Assembly (NCBI GenBank): GCA_021831005.1
Contig: JAKBNO010000115.1
Coordinates: forward strand, 1 to 5,776
DNA length: 5,776 bases
DNA from: Thermoplasmata archaeon
GTDB lineage: Archaea > Thermoplasmatota > Thermoplasmata > Thermoplasmatales > GCA-001856825
Direction: 5' to 3'
Below the pieces are notes generated by a model that was given only the letters and a program-made list of their open reading frames with translations, ran no database searches and was not told the DNA's origin. The translations under genes and the position numbers were made by a program. Position 1 is the stretch's first letter. Each line of letters starts with the position of its first letter. Positions 1 through 5,419 of this stretch are shown one piece after another.

Positions 1-29
1 AGGAACTTGGCCAACGTAATTTCATTCAT
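1..29 (-). CDS. Possible start of a downstream gene, cut by the window edge
   Basis: An ATG at 29-27 on the minus strand opens a frame reading MNEITLAKF before the window ends. It lies 34 bases beyond the ribL stop in the same orientation, so it could be the next gene of a ribL transcript. No TATA box sits about 26 bases upstream and no ribosome-binding site is visible. A short palindrome (TTCTTT-G-AAAGAA, 45-57) and a run of five T on the minus strand (37-33) lie between the two genes and could instead mark the end of the ribL transcript. Too little sequence is present to assign a family, and an overlapping alternative ATG exists at 25-23. Confidence 0.25.
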
Positions 30-63
30 CGGAAAAAGGGCGGCTTCTTTGAAAGAATGGAAT

Positions 64-486
64 TCACAATGATCTCGTCTTGAGCAACTTTATTATTTTT
101 CTTGTCCCGTTAAATTCGCTCTCCGAATACTGGGAAACCTTCACGACCTTTAGTTCAAGTCCCCTCTTCTTTCCCTCTGCCACAATTTCATCAGGATTGA
201 ATTCCTGATCATATCCAAGTGCGACTATATCGGGCCTCACTTCACTCAGAATATCGTAAATGTTCCCCTCGACTCCCAGTATCGCCCTATCAACGGGCTT
301 CAGTGAGCCAACCATAGTCACCCTGATGTTCTCGGGGATGAAAGGCAATCTCTTCATTTTCTGAGCGACCGAATCCCTTGCAACTACCACTACCAGCTCA
401 TCCCCAAGTTTCTTTGCCTCGGTGAGGAAATGGACATGACCTGGATGAAGTATGTCGAAAACTCCAGTTGCGAGAACCCTAATCAT
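64..486 (-). CDS. ribL: Archaeal FAD synthase RibL (FMN adenylyltransferase)
   Basis: This 140-residue protein matches the archaeal RibL type of nucleotidyltransferase, which transfers AMP or CMP from a nucleotide to FMN to make FAD in the cytoplasm. The nucleotidyltransferase signature GVFDILHPGH spans residues 8-17, with the HxGH motif at H14-H17. A conserved-looking ALGYDQEF stretch lies near residue 89, and the C-terminal FNGTRKII (about residues 125-132) stands where cytidylyltransferases have their ISSTxxR-like nucleotide-binding segment. The length fits single-domain archaeal RibL, and no riboflavin kinase domain is fused. The ATG at 486 is supported by a weak TATA-like element about 26 bases upstream and by the absence of a ribosome-binding site, suggesting a leaderless message. 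It follows the GNAT gene by 29 bases and could also be read from that transcript. The protein contains no cysteine. A glycerol-3-phosphate cytidylyltransferase is the main alternative, less likely given the GYDQ segment. Confidence 0.85.
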   Translation of the reverse strand: MIRVLATGVFDILHPGHVHFLTEAKKLGDELVVVVARDSVAQKMKRLPFIPENIRVTMVGSLKPVDRAILGVEGNIYDILSEVRPDIVALGYDQEFNPDEIVAEGKKRGLELKVVKVSQYSESEFNGTRKIIKLLKTRSL

Positions 487-504
487 TCTCAGGAGAATTC
501 AACT

Positions 505-516
505 TGGCTAAATAAT
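505..516 (-). promoter_or_regulatory. Weak TATA-like box for ribL
   Basis: On the minus strand the sequence ATTATTTAGCCA overlaps the stop codon of the upstream acetyltransferase gene. Its centre lies about 26 bases before the ribL ATG, which would put transcription start at or next to the start codon. The match to an archaeal TATA box is only moderate, so ribL may also depend on read-through from the upstream gene. Confidence 0.4.
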
Positions 517-1016
517 CATTTCACTTGAAGCGATTTTGAAAGTCTTATCGCGTTCTTTGAACCGTCGTAAGGGGTATGGTAATAATCTGGGACCAGCAAC
601 TCGTTAGCATATCCACTGTTCTTGTAGAGCTTTCGTGCAGCAATGTTCCTCTCAAACGTCTCCAGAATTATGAGAGTGCATTTCATTTCTACGGATATTT
701 TCTCGACTTCTTCAAGAAGGACTTTCCCAATTCTTCTCCCCTGGAAATCAGGGTCCACTGCTATGCTTTCTAGGTGAGATATTTTAGAGTTTTTCCTGAA
801 ATAGACAGAAGCATATCCAACGATCTTATTTTCCAAGACAGCCACTACCGTTACAGAATTGGCTATCTCTAGCATGTATCTCAGAGAGGGGTAGTCATAC
901 GCATGACTTCCAAACGCACTGTTCTCTATTCTTGTTATTTCTTCAATGTCCTCGATGGAGCCTCTTCTCAAAAGGGGTTCAGAAATCTTCATCATCCTCA
1001 TCGTCTTCGTCATCAT
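516..1016 (-). CDS. RimI-like GNAT family N-acetyltransferase
   Basis: This is a GCN5-related acetyltransferase, which moves an acetyl group from acetyl-CoA to an amine; relatives of this shape often act on protein N-termini. The acetyl-CoA pyrophosphate-binding loop is QGRRIG at residues 92-97, preceded by the beta strand HLESIAVDPD (81-90). The RimI-type ERNIAARKLYKNSGY stretch covers residues 122-136. The C-terminus includes a DYYHTPYDG stretch (144-152). The start is uncertain: in-frame ATGs occur at codons 1, 2, 6, 8 and 9, and the fold probably begins near M9 (ATG 992-990, MKISEPLLRRG). None of these has a TATA box at the leaderless distance. The nearest ribosome-binding site (1044-1050) serves a TTG in another frame that overlaps this start. 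Translation may be coupled to that small frame, or the first residues may belong to it through a frameshift. Substrate cannot be read from the sequence. Confidence 0.85.
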   Translation of the reverse strand: MMTKTMRMMKISEPLLRRGSIEDIEEITRIENSAFGSHAYDYPSLRYMLEIANSVTVVAVLENKIVGYASVYFRKNSKISHLESIAVDPDFQGRRIGKVLLEEVEKISVEMKCTLIILETFERNIAARKLYKNSGYANELLVPDYYHTPYDGSKNAIRLSKSLQVK

Positions 1017-1038
1017 CCGGTCTTCTCTTAATGTTCAA
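979..1038 (-). CDS. Possible 19-residue acidic leader peptide overlapping the GNAT start
   Basis: A TTG at 1038-1036 lies 5 bases after a strong GGAGGTG ribosome-binding site and opens a frame reading MNIKRRPDDDEDDEDDEDF that ends at TGA (981-979). Eleven consecutive residues, from position 8 to 18, are Asp or Glu. The frame overlaps the first codons of the acetyltransferase in a different phase, and its stop codon falls just past the likely acetyltransferase start at 992. Two readings are possible: a translated leader that couples initiation of the acetyltransferase, or the true acidic N-terminus of the acetyltransferase separated by a frameshift in the low-complexity GAT/GAC tract. The same frame is open further upstream to an ATG at 1170, but that extension runs across the promoter and is unlikely to be transcribed. 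I know of no family for this peptide. Confidence 0.4.
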   Translation of the reverse strand: MNIKRRPDDDEDDEDDEDF

Positions 1039-1043
1039 GAGTA

Positions 1044-1050
1044 CACCTCC
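1044..1050 (-). promoter_or_regulatory. Strong ribosome-binding site GGAGGTG
   Basis: GGAGGTG on the minus strand is complementary to the 3' end of archaeal 16S rRNA and is the only clear Shine-Dalgarno site seen before a gene in this window. It sits 5 bases before the TTG at 1038 but 27 bases before the first acetyltransferase ATG, too far for direct use there. It therefore decides in favour of initiation at the TTG. Confidence 0.6.
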
Positions 1051-1071
1051 TCGGTGGGGAGATGGAAACCG

Positions 1072-1082
1072 ATTTATAAAAC
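1072..1082 (-). promoter_or_regulatory. TATA box for the GNAT-ribL transcript
   Basis: TTTTATAAATC on the minus strand is a good archaeal TATA box. A start site about 25 bases downstream would fall near 1050-1055, immediately before the GGAGGTG ribosome-binding site. This gives a short leader of a dozen or so bases before the TTG at 1038. The spacing fits a message with a Shine-Dalgarno leader, unlike the other genes here. Confidence 0.6.
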
Positions 1083-1308
1083 TATTTCTCAATTTTTCTG
1101 AGAATTTAAAATGACTTTTTCCTATTGCTGCAATAAACGGCTGTTTCGTTGTCATCATTCCTCTTCTCACCTCTCTGAAAAGGATGTCACTCTGATGTAC
1201 AGACTAAGAACCAGTTGGTCGCCCACATTAACATAACCTTTGAATAGTGCATCCATTTACTTTATCTTCCTGAGGATAATTTCTTCCCTCCTTCGCGGTG
1301 TCCTTTTG
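1083..1308. other. Intergenic region between GGT and the GNAT promoter
   Basis: This stretch separates the gamma-glutamyltransferase stop from the acetyltransferase promoter. I see no convincing gene, tRNA or terminator hairpin in it. The frames that are open across it have no recognisable protein character. The plus strand near 1280-1305 is pyrimidine-rich, so no T-run terminator follows the gamma-glutamyltransferase on its own strand. Confidence 0.5.
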
Positions 1309-2868
1309 TCAGGTGGCAGGTATAGAAACTCCATCGCCTCTTGGATCGGATCCTCCTGCAACGACTCCGTTACTCAGTCTCGCGGTGATCTGTGCATGTC
1401 CCAACTGAGACGAGAACCCGAGGTTGTTGACTTTCCTGTCTGGGAAAATTCTCTTTATTTCCTCGACAAGGTTCTCTGATTCGACAACGAAGGAGTTTGG
1501 CTTTTCATAGATATTATAGGGGAATGCCCACCTGGGCTCATCAATCACCGACTGTGGATCTGTTTTGTCATTCATCAGACTTAGCATTAGTTGGATGTGT
1601 AGCTGAGGCTGTATGTCCCCTCCCATAGATCCTATAGATGCTATGTACCCTGTTTCGTCCTCGATCATCCCCGCACACAGGGTGTGAAAAGTTCTCTTTC
1701 CCGGCATAAGGGAGTTGTGGTGTTTTGGGTCAAGGCTAAAGTAACTACCCCTGTTCTGGAGTACTAGACCAGTCCCCTTGGGAACTATGCCAGAACCGAA
1801 GCCTATGTAGTTGGACTGTATAACTGATATGCTGTTTCCATCCGTATCAGTGATGGAGAAATATGTAGTATCGCCCCTATCTCCGGAGCCTCCCTCAGTC
1901 GTGCTAAATAATGGACTGTCCATATAAATTTCCCTAGCAAACTCCTTCGTGGTGAAGGCTGCTGGAAGAGGAAGGCGGGAGGGATCAGTTATGAGTCTAT
2001 CACGCTGCGAATATGCAACGTGTCCCGATCCAAGTATGTCCTTTAGCGTGGGATTCGGTCCTATCGAATCTATGATGTTGAGCCAGAGGATTGCAGTAGC
2101 GGCTTGGCTATTCGGAGCTGTTTCATACACATTGAAACCATTGAAATAGGTGCTCACAGGTTCCCGAAACGTGGATTCGTGCTTTCTCAAATCATCACTT
2201 GAAATTTCTACCCCCTGCTCATTGAGTCCTTTGACAATCCTGTCAGCTAAGTGTCCTTCATAAAATGATGAAAATCCGTCTGAGATCAGGGATTCAAAAG
2301 TATCTGCAAGATCATCTTGCTTGAACATTGTTCCAGGAGTTGGAATGGAATTGTTCCTCGTGAATATGGATTTCCAGTTTTCAAATCCTCCCAGGTACTT
2401 CGAGCTCACACCAATGGACTCAGAATAATTCTGCGTAACTGGGAAACCATCTCTCGCATAACCGTAGGCATATTTTAAAAGTTCCTTCGTCTCTATAGTC
2501 CCATATTTCTTGTGTATATCTTCCCAGGCTCTGACAATTCCCGGTACTGTCAGGACTGCATCCTTTCCCCTAGCAGGTAGTTCACTTATCCCTTTTTCCA
2601 AGTAGTGCTCAATTGTCATGCTGTTGAATGTTCTCCCGCTACCGTTGAGATCGACTATGTGTTTTCCATCCATTTTCAAAAGAATGAAGGTATCTCCTCC
2701 CAGCCCACAAAGATTGTTCTGCGTTACACAAAGAGTTGCGCTTGTCGCTATTGCGGCATCTACAATATTTCCTCCTGACTCAAGAATCTTGACACCAGCT
2801 ATTGAGGATTGAATGCTAGATGATGAAACCACTCCCTTCCTGGAAAAGGCATTTGGTCTCGTTCGCAT
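1309..2868 (-). CDS. ggt: Gamma-glutamyltransferase (Ntn-hydrolase), intracellular-type
   Basis: This 519-residue protein is a gamma-glutamyltransferase/hydrolase, which cleaves gamma-glutamyl amide bonds such as those in glutathione-like peptides. It is made as one chain that cuts itself into two subunits. The N-terminal family pattern ILESGGNIVDAAIA begins at residue 28, and R79 (GSGRT) fits the arginine that binds the substrate carboxylate. The expected autocleavage site lies between D333 and T334 in GDTTYF, making T334 the nucleophile. The oxyanion-hole glycines fit G416-G417 in GSMGGD, and the chain ends with the typical GGSDPRGDG. There is no signal peptide, so it is probably cytoplasmic, unlike E. 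coli periplasmic GGT. The lid-loop region is short (QNRGSYFSLDPKHH), and the paired serines of E. coli GGT are replaced by H395-T396 (KRTFHTL), a pattern I associate with YwrD-like and archaeal members. The ATG is fixed by a TATA box about 23 bases upstream. It seems to be a single-gene unit. Confidence 0.92.
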   Translation of the reverse strand: MRTRPNAFSRKGVVSSSSIQSSIAGVKILESGGNIVDAAIATSATLCVTQNNLCGLGGDTFILLKMDGKHIVDLNGSGRTFNSMTIEHYLEKGISELPARGKDAVLTVPGIVRAWEDIHKKYGTIETKELLKYAYGYARDGFPVTQNYSESIGVSSKYLGGFENWKSIFTRNNSIPTPGTMFKQDDLADTFESLISDGFSSFYEGHLADRIVKGLNEQGVEISSDDLRKHESTFREPVSTYFNGFNVYETAPNSQAATAILWLNIIDSIGPNPTLKDILGSGHVAYSQRDRLITDPSRLPLPAAFTTKEFAREIYMDSPLFSTTEGGSGDRGDTTYFSITDTDGNSISVIQSNYIGFGSGIVPKGTGLVLQNRGSYFSLDPKHHNSLMPGKRTFHTLCAGMIEDETGYIASIGSMGGDIQPQLHIQLMLSLMNDKTDPQSVIDEPRWAFPYNIYEKPNSFVVESENLVEEIKRIFPDRKVNNLGFSSQLGHAQITARLSNGVVAGGSDPRGDGVSIPAT

Positions 2869-2886
2869 GATTCTTCAATGATTCTC

Positions 2887-2894
2887 GATTTATA
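2887..2894 (-). promoter_or_regulatory. TATA box for the leaderless ggt transcript
   Basis: TATAAATC on the minus strand has its first base 26 positions before the A of the ggt ATG at 2868. Archaeal transcription starts roughly 22-27 bases from the TATA box, so the message should begin at or within a few bases of the start codon. No ribosome-binding site is present, consistent with a leaderless message. Confidence 0.65.
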
Positions 2895-2912
2895 GCCTTA
2901 TTTGTACACAGA

Positions 2913-3468
2913 CTAATGGTGATAAGGCGAATTTAATTCAAGATAATATGTACTCAACGCCCTAATTGATTGCGTACAGTCTTTAAGGATCCCGTTTTGA
3001 GTCCTGTATGTTAGGAAGTTCATTCTTGGATAGATGAGGTTTCCTGTAGAGGGGAAATGCCAGTTGTGCGTTCCCACCTTCCCTATTAGCTTCCACACAT
3101 TTCCTATTGTGTTCAGTTCCTGGGAATTGGGAAGAAGGAATTCCAGTATTATATCCGGATACTTTTCAACGAACTCTTGGACCATGATCGCGTGATGATA
3201 CTTCGGATCTTCGAAGAAAATAGGCGTTTCCTTACCACTGTTGATACGCCCGTAAGGAATTCCATAAAAGTCAGAGTGTTGTAACTGTCTATCATCTTTG
3301 TTATCAGTGACCCGCTCCCTGAAATGTTTGAGCCGAGCACGGATATCCCCCTCGTTGGGTCCTGAGGGGACATTGAACCCATTAAAACGCTCTTTGCAAA
3401 AAGCACGAGCATATAACCACCATCCTCATTGAAACATCGACCAAAAGAAACTGCAGTTCACAGTTCAG
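2913..3468 (-). pseudogene. Decayed IS630-family transposase (DDE domain remnant)
   Basis: Three reading frames must be joined to recover one IS630-type catalytic domain. The first (about 3468-3430) reads ELQFLLVD, whose D (3438-3436) fits the first catalytic Asp. The second (about 3430-3218) reads PTRGISVLGS, followed by SYNTLTFMEFLTGVSTVVRK, the segment before the second Asp. The third (about 3218-2913) reads FFEDPKYHHAIMVQEF, with the family's D-x-x-x-H pattern, then FLLPNSQELNTIGNVWKLI. In intact members this last block is LPPNSPELNPIENVWK; here the catalytic Glu codon is GGA (3104-3102), Gly, and two prolines are also changed. The N-terminal helix-turn-helix region is missing, and the open frames lack start sites that would give a whole protein. 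No terminal inverted repeats could be paired around it. The two frames of 87 and 90 codons that look like separate genes here are fragments of this one pseudogene. Confidence 0.75.
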
Positions 3469-3494
3469 CTACTCGACGCTGATGTAGACACTTG

Positions 3495-3824
3495 CTAACT
3501 TCCCTTAAGATACTTTCGTAAGCGCGGTCTAAAAGAAAAGTGTCCTAGAGGAGTCCAGACTGCTTTGCCTATGGTTAGAACGATCCCCTTACTGTCTCTG
3601 AGATGAAAAGTGATTCCTAGGGCGGAAATCATCCTAGCAATATTTCTGATTTCTCCCAGTTTTGGAGTCTTCGCGCTCAGTTTTGATACGGTAAACTCGA
3701 GATCCTTATCGTTTCCTTCTATTGTGATAGACCTATCTTCAAAGACAACCGAAAATTTCTTACCGCTAAGAGTTAGGGTTGCGGAACCTCGAAGAATCGG
3801 ATATCTATGTTCTTTCCCTGTCAT
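3495..3824 (-). CDS. Uncharacterised 109-residue basic protein, second gene of an overlapping pair
   Basis: I do not recognise this family with confidence. The sequence predicts a two-part small soluble protein. A beta-rich first half comes first (ATLTLSGKKFSVVFEDRSITIEG, about residues 15-37, then DLEFTVSKLS). A helix follows at residues 54-69 (PKLGEIRNIARMISALG), then a beta strand pair (ITFHLRDSKGIVLTIG) and a basic tail (RPRLRKYLKGS). There is no signal peptide, membrane segment or cysteine. Its ATG at 3824 lies inside the end of the preceding 58-codon gene, a 20-base overlap in another phase, so the two are probably translated together from one message. The LSGxxxSVV stretch resembles LSGTVSIVV in that neighbour, hinting at related strands. 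The decayed IS630 remnant lies directly downstream. Function is unknown. Confidence 0.65.
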   Translation of the reverse strand: MTGKEHRYPILRGSATLTLSGKKFSVVFEDRSITIEGNDKDLEFTVSKLSAKTPKLGEIRNIARMISALGITFHLRDSKGIVLTIGKAVWTPLGHFSFRPRLRKYLKGS

Positions 3825-3981
3825 GTACTGGTCTAGCGGTTACAATGACCCTTCCGCTAACTACAATTGATACTGTTCCAGAAAGCTTTACTGTCAAATT
3901 GTCAAAATTGAACTCCGCTGAGCTTTGAGTACCTTCTATCGCTCTTATGAAGCTCTCTATAATGGACTCTTCTTCAGGCAT
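3805..3981 (-). CDS. Uncharacterised 58-residue small protein, first gene of an overlapping pair
   Basis: An ATG at 3981-3979 opens a 58-codon frame that ends at TAG (3807-3805). The product begins MPEEESIIESFIRAIEG, an acidic amphipathic helix. It continues with beta-type sequence, NLTVKLSGTVSIVVSGRVIV (residues 28-47), and ends in a charged tail (HDRERT). It has no cysteine, signal peptide or membrane span. Two points support it as a real gene despite its size: a TATA-like element centred about 25 bases upstream, as for the other leaderless genes here, and a 20-base overlap with the following 109-codon gene. I do not recognise the family; the regular beta pattern and the helical N-terminus suggest a small folded subunit, perhaps a partner of the product of the next gene. 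Confidence 0.6.
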   Translation of the reverse strand: MPEEESIIESFIRAIEGTQSSAEFNFDNLTVKLSGTVSIVVSGRVIVTARPVHDRERT

Positions 3982-4001
3982 CGGTTTTCATGTGAATTTA
4001 C

Positions 4002-4010
4002 AATATAATT
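4002..4010 (-). promoter_or_regulatory. TATA box for the 58/109-codon gene pair
   Basis: AATTATATT on the minus strand is centred about 25 bases before the ATG at 3981. That is the distance expected for a leaderless archaeal message, and no ribosome-binding site lies before the ATG. Confidence 0.5.
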
Positions 4011-4033
4011 GTTACCTATACCACAGAGCTTAG

Positions 4034-4046
4034 AAATTCAGAATTT
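4034..4046. repeat. 13-base palindrome AAATTC-A-GAATTT
   Basis: Two perfect 6-base arms flank a single central base. The palindrome lies about 24 bases upstream of the TATA box of the small gene pair, in the divergent regulatory region, where a dimeric archaeal regulator could bind. Being AT-rich and short, it could also occur by chance. Confidence 0.3.
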
Positions 4047-4102
4047 GATTTGAAAGCAATTGACAGATTGGAAACTACAGCCAAATGTTCCATAGGCATA
4101 CA

Positions 4103-4172
4103 ACAGGTCAAGTTTTTTCTGCTTTGGGAGGTATACAAGCACACTAAAATATGCCTTCATCCAACTGACCTG
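4103..4172. repeat. Inverted repeat ACAGGTCA ... TGACCTGT upstream of the DUF2130 gene
   Basis: The 8-base arms at 4103-4110 and 4165-4172 are perfectly complementary and 54 bases apart. Allowing one unpaired base, the match extends through AGTT/AACT to about 11 pairs. The right arm ends 17 bases before the putative TATA box of the DUF2130 gene. It may be a pair of operator half-sites, a DNA loop site, or the ends of a very small mobile element remnant. A tight RNA hairpin is unlikely because of the wide loop. Confidence 0.45.
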
Positions 4173-4188
4173 TGCTGGAGAGTTAAGG

Positions 4189-4196
4189 ATTAATAG
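4189..4196 (+). promoter_or_regulatory. TATA-like box for the DUF2130 gene
   Basis: ATTAATAG is centred about 24-25 bases before the ATG at 4217, again the leaderless spacing, and no ribosome-binding site precedes the ATG. This supports the first ATG over the second in-frame ATG four codons later. Confidence 0.45.
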
Positions 4197-4216
4197 TTTG
4201 GGAAATTAGATAGTTC

Positions 4217-5362
4217 ATGGTCGAAGACATGGTTACCTGTCCCAAGTGTGGTGCAGAAATCCCAGTTACGATGGCACTGAGAGAATCTATAGAGTCAAAG
4301 GCAAACGAACTCTACGATAAGAAGTTGAAAGAAGAAGTGGAGAAGAGAATCGAAACAGAACGGCAGAAGATTAGGGAGAAGATCAACGAAGATTTCATCG
4401 ACAGATACGAGGAACTGGAAGACAAGTTATCAATCAAGGAAAAGCACCTCCAGGAAGCAAGAAAAATTGAGGGAGATGAGAGGAAGAAAAGAATCGAACT
4501 AGAGGAAGTGATGAGAGAGCAGAAGCTTGCTTCCGAGAGACAAATGGATGAGGAGAAGAAAAAGATACAGGAAAGGTTGAGAAAGGACTTCGACGAACAG
4601 TACAACCTGGAAAGGAGGGAAAACCAGGAGAAGATAGACGGTCTAGTGAAAAAAGTACAGGAGCTAAATCAGAAGCTTGAACAGGGTTCTCAACAGATTC
4701 AGGGAGAAGTAATGGAGGAGGAGCTTGAGGATAGGGTGAGAAGTGCGTTCTCACTTGACTCCATATCCTCAATCCCACAGGGCACGAAGGGCCCAGATCT
4801 TATTCAAACCGTCAGGACACAGGGAGGGATAGAATCAGGCAAGATCGCATGGGAGGCAAAGAGGACCAAGGACTGGAATGATGAATGGACAGGGAAACTG
4901 AAAGAGGATCTAGTGAAGTACAGCGCAGAAATGGGTATAATAGTAACAAAATCGTTGCCGAAAGACATTTCCGCGTTCGGTATGAGAAACGGTATACTGG
5001 TTACGAACTTCGAGAATGCGATACCGCTTGCGATAATTGCTAGGACGAACCTCATTGAACTGGCCCGGCAGAAGAGACTCGGAGAGAGTGGTAACGAAAC
5101 CAGGGACATTCTCTACAGATATCTTACCAGCACCCAGTTTAGGCAGAGAGTAGAGGCGATTGCCGATGGGATAGTGAAGATGAAGGAGGAAATAGACTCG
5201 GAAAGAAGATCGATGGAGAGGCAGTGGGCGAAGAGATCAAAGGAAGTAGAGAGGGCAATGAGTAACTTTTCTGGAATGTTCGGAGACCTTCAAGGAATCA
5301 TCGGAACAAGTCTACCTAACGTGAGGTTACTCAGTCTTTCTGAAGATGATGAAGTTAAATAA
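4217..5362 (+). CDS. DUF2130 family coiled-coil protein with nuclease-like core
   Basis: This 381-residue protein shows the full DUF2130 layout. A CPKCG motif (C8, C11) at the N-terminus looks like half of a zinc ribbon. Residues about 22-158 are almost entirely Glu, Lys, Arg and Gln with hydrophobic spacing, a long coiled coil. The conserved core follows: GTKGPDLIQTV (D194), then GKIAWEAKRTKDWNDEW with E213-A-K215, then GIIVTKSLPKDISAFGMRNGI and RYLTSTQFRQRVEAI. A second charged helix (about 315-345) and a GMFGDLQGIIGTSLP segment (353-367) close the family domain. The D...ExK arrangement resembles a PD-(D/E)xK nuclease site and recalls RmuC-type DNA recombination proteins; this is my inference, as the family has no settled activity. 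It is soluble. The gene stands alone, divergent from the small gene pair and convergent with the DUF998 gene, with the inverted repeat at 4103-4172 in its upstream region. Confidence 0.85.
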   Translation: MVEDMVTCPKCGAEIPVTMALRESIESKANELYDKKLKEEVEKRIETERQKIREKINEDFIDRYEELEDKLSIKEKHLQEARKIEGDERKKRIELEEVMREQKLASERQMDEEKKKIQERLRKDFDEQYNLERRENQEKIDGLVKKVQELNQKLEQGSQQIQGEVMEEELEDRVRSAFSLDSISSIPQGTKGPDLIQTVRTQGGIESGKIAWEAKRTKDWNDEWTGKLKEDLVKYSAEMGIIVTKSLPKDISAFGMRNGILVTNFENAIPLAIIARTNLIELARQKRLGESGNETRDILYRYLTSTQFRQRVEAIADGIVKMKEEIDSERRSMERQWAKRSKEVERAMSNFSGMFGDLQGIIGTSLPNVRLLSLSEDDEVK

Positions 5363-5419
5363 GGCTCGTTGCTCCGGCTCAATTCGAGTATTACGGGTCG
5401 TTCTTCTAGGATGACTAGC

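Noticed and set aside
45..57. Terminator hairpin after ribL
   Set aside because: The palindrome TTCTTT-G-AAAGAA has a one-base centre and cannot form a normal hairpin loop; the nearby five-T run alone is weak evidence.
932..1114. Plus-strand frame with a run of eleven serines
   Set aside because: It is the antisense reading of the GAT/GAC acidic tract and covers the GNAT promoter; it has no start context or family character.
1083..1160. Possible C/D box guide RNA on the minus strand (ATGATGA at 1158-1152)
   Set aside because: A C-box-like sequence is present but no CTGA D box lies at a suitable distance and no C'/D' pair is seen.
979..1170. 63-codon minus-strand frame starting at an ATG at 1170
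   Set aside because: It spans the TATA box and likely transcription start of the GNAT message, so only its last 19 codons, from the TTG at 1038, are likely to be transcribed from that promoter.
3149..3412. Separate 87-codon gene
   Set aside because: Its sequence fits the middle of an IS630 catalytic domain that continues in another frame; it is part of the pseudogene.
4312..5109. Several minus-strand frames within the DUF2130 gene
   Set aside because: They are Ser/Leu/Phe-rich antisense readings of Glu/Lys-rich coiled-coil codons and have no family resemblance.
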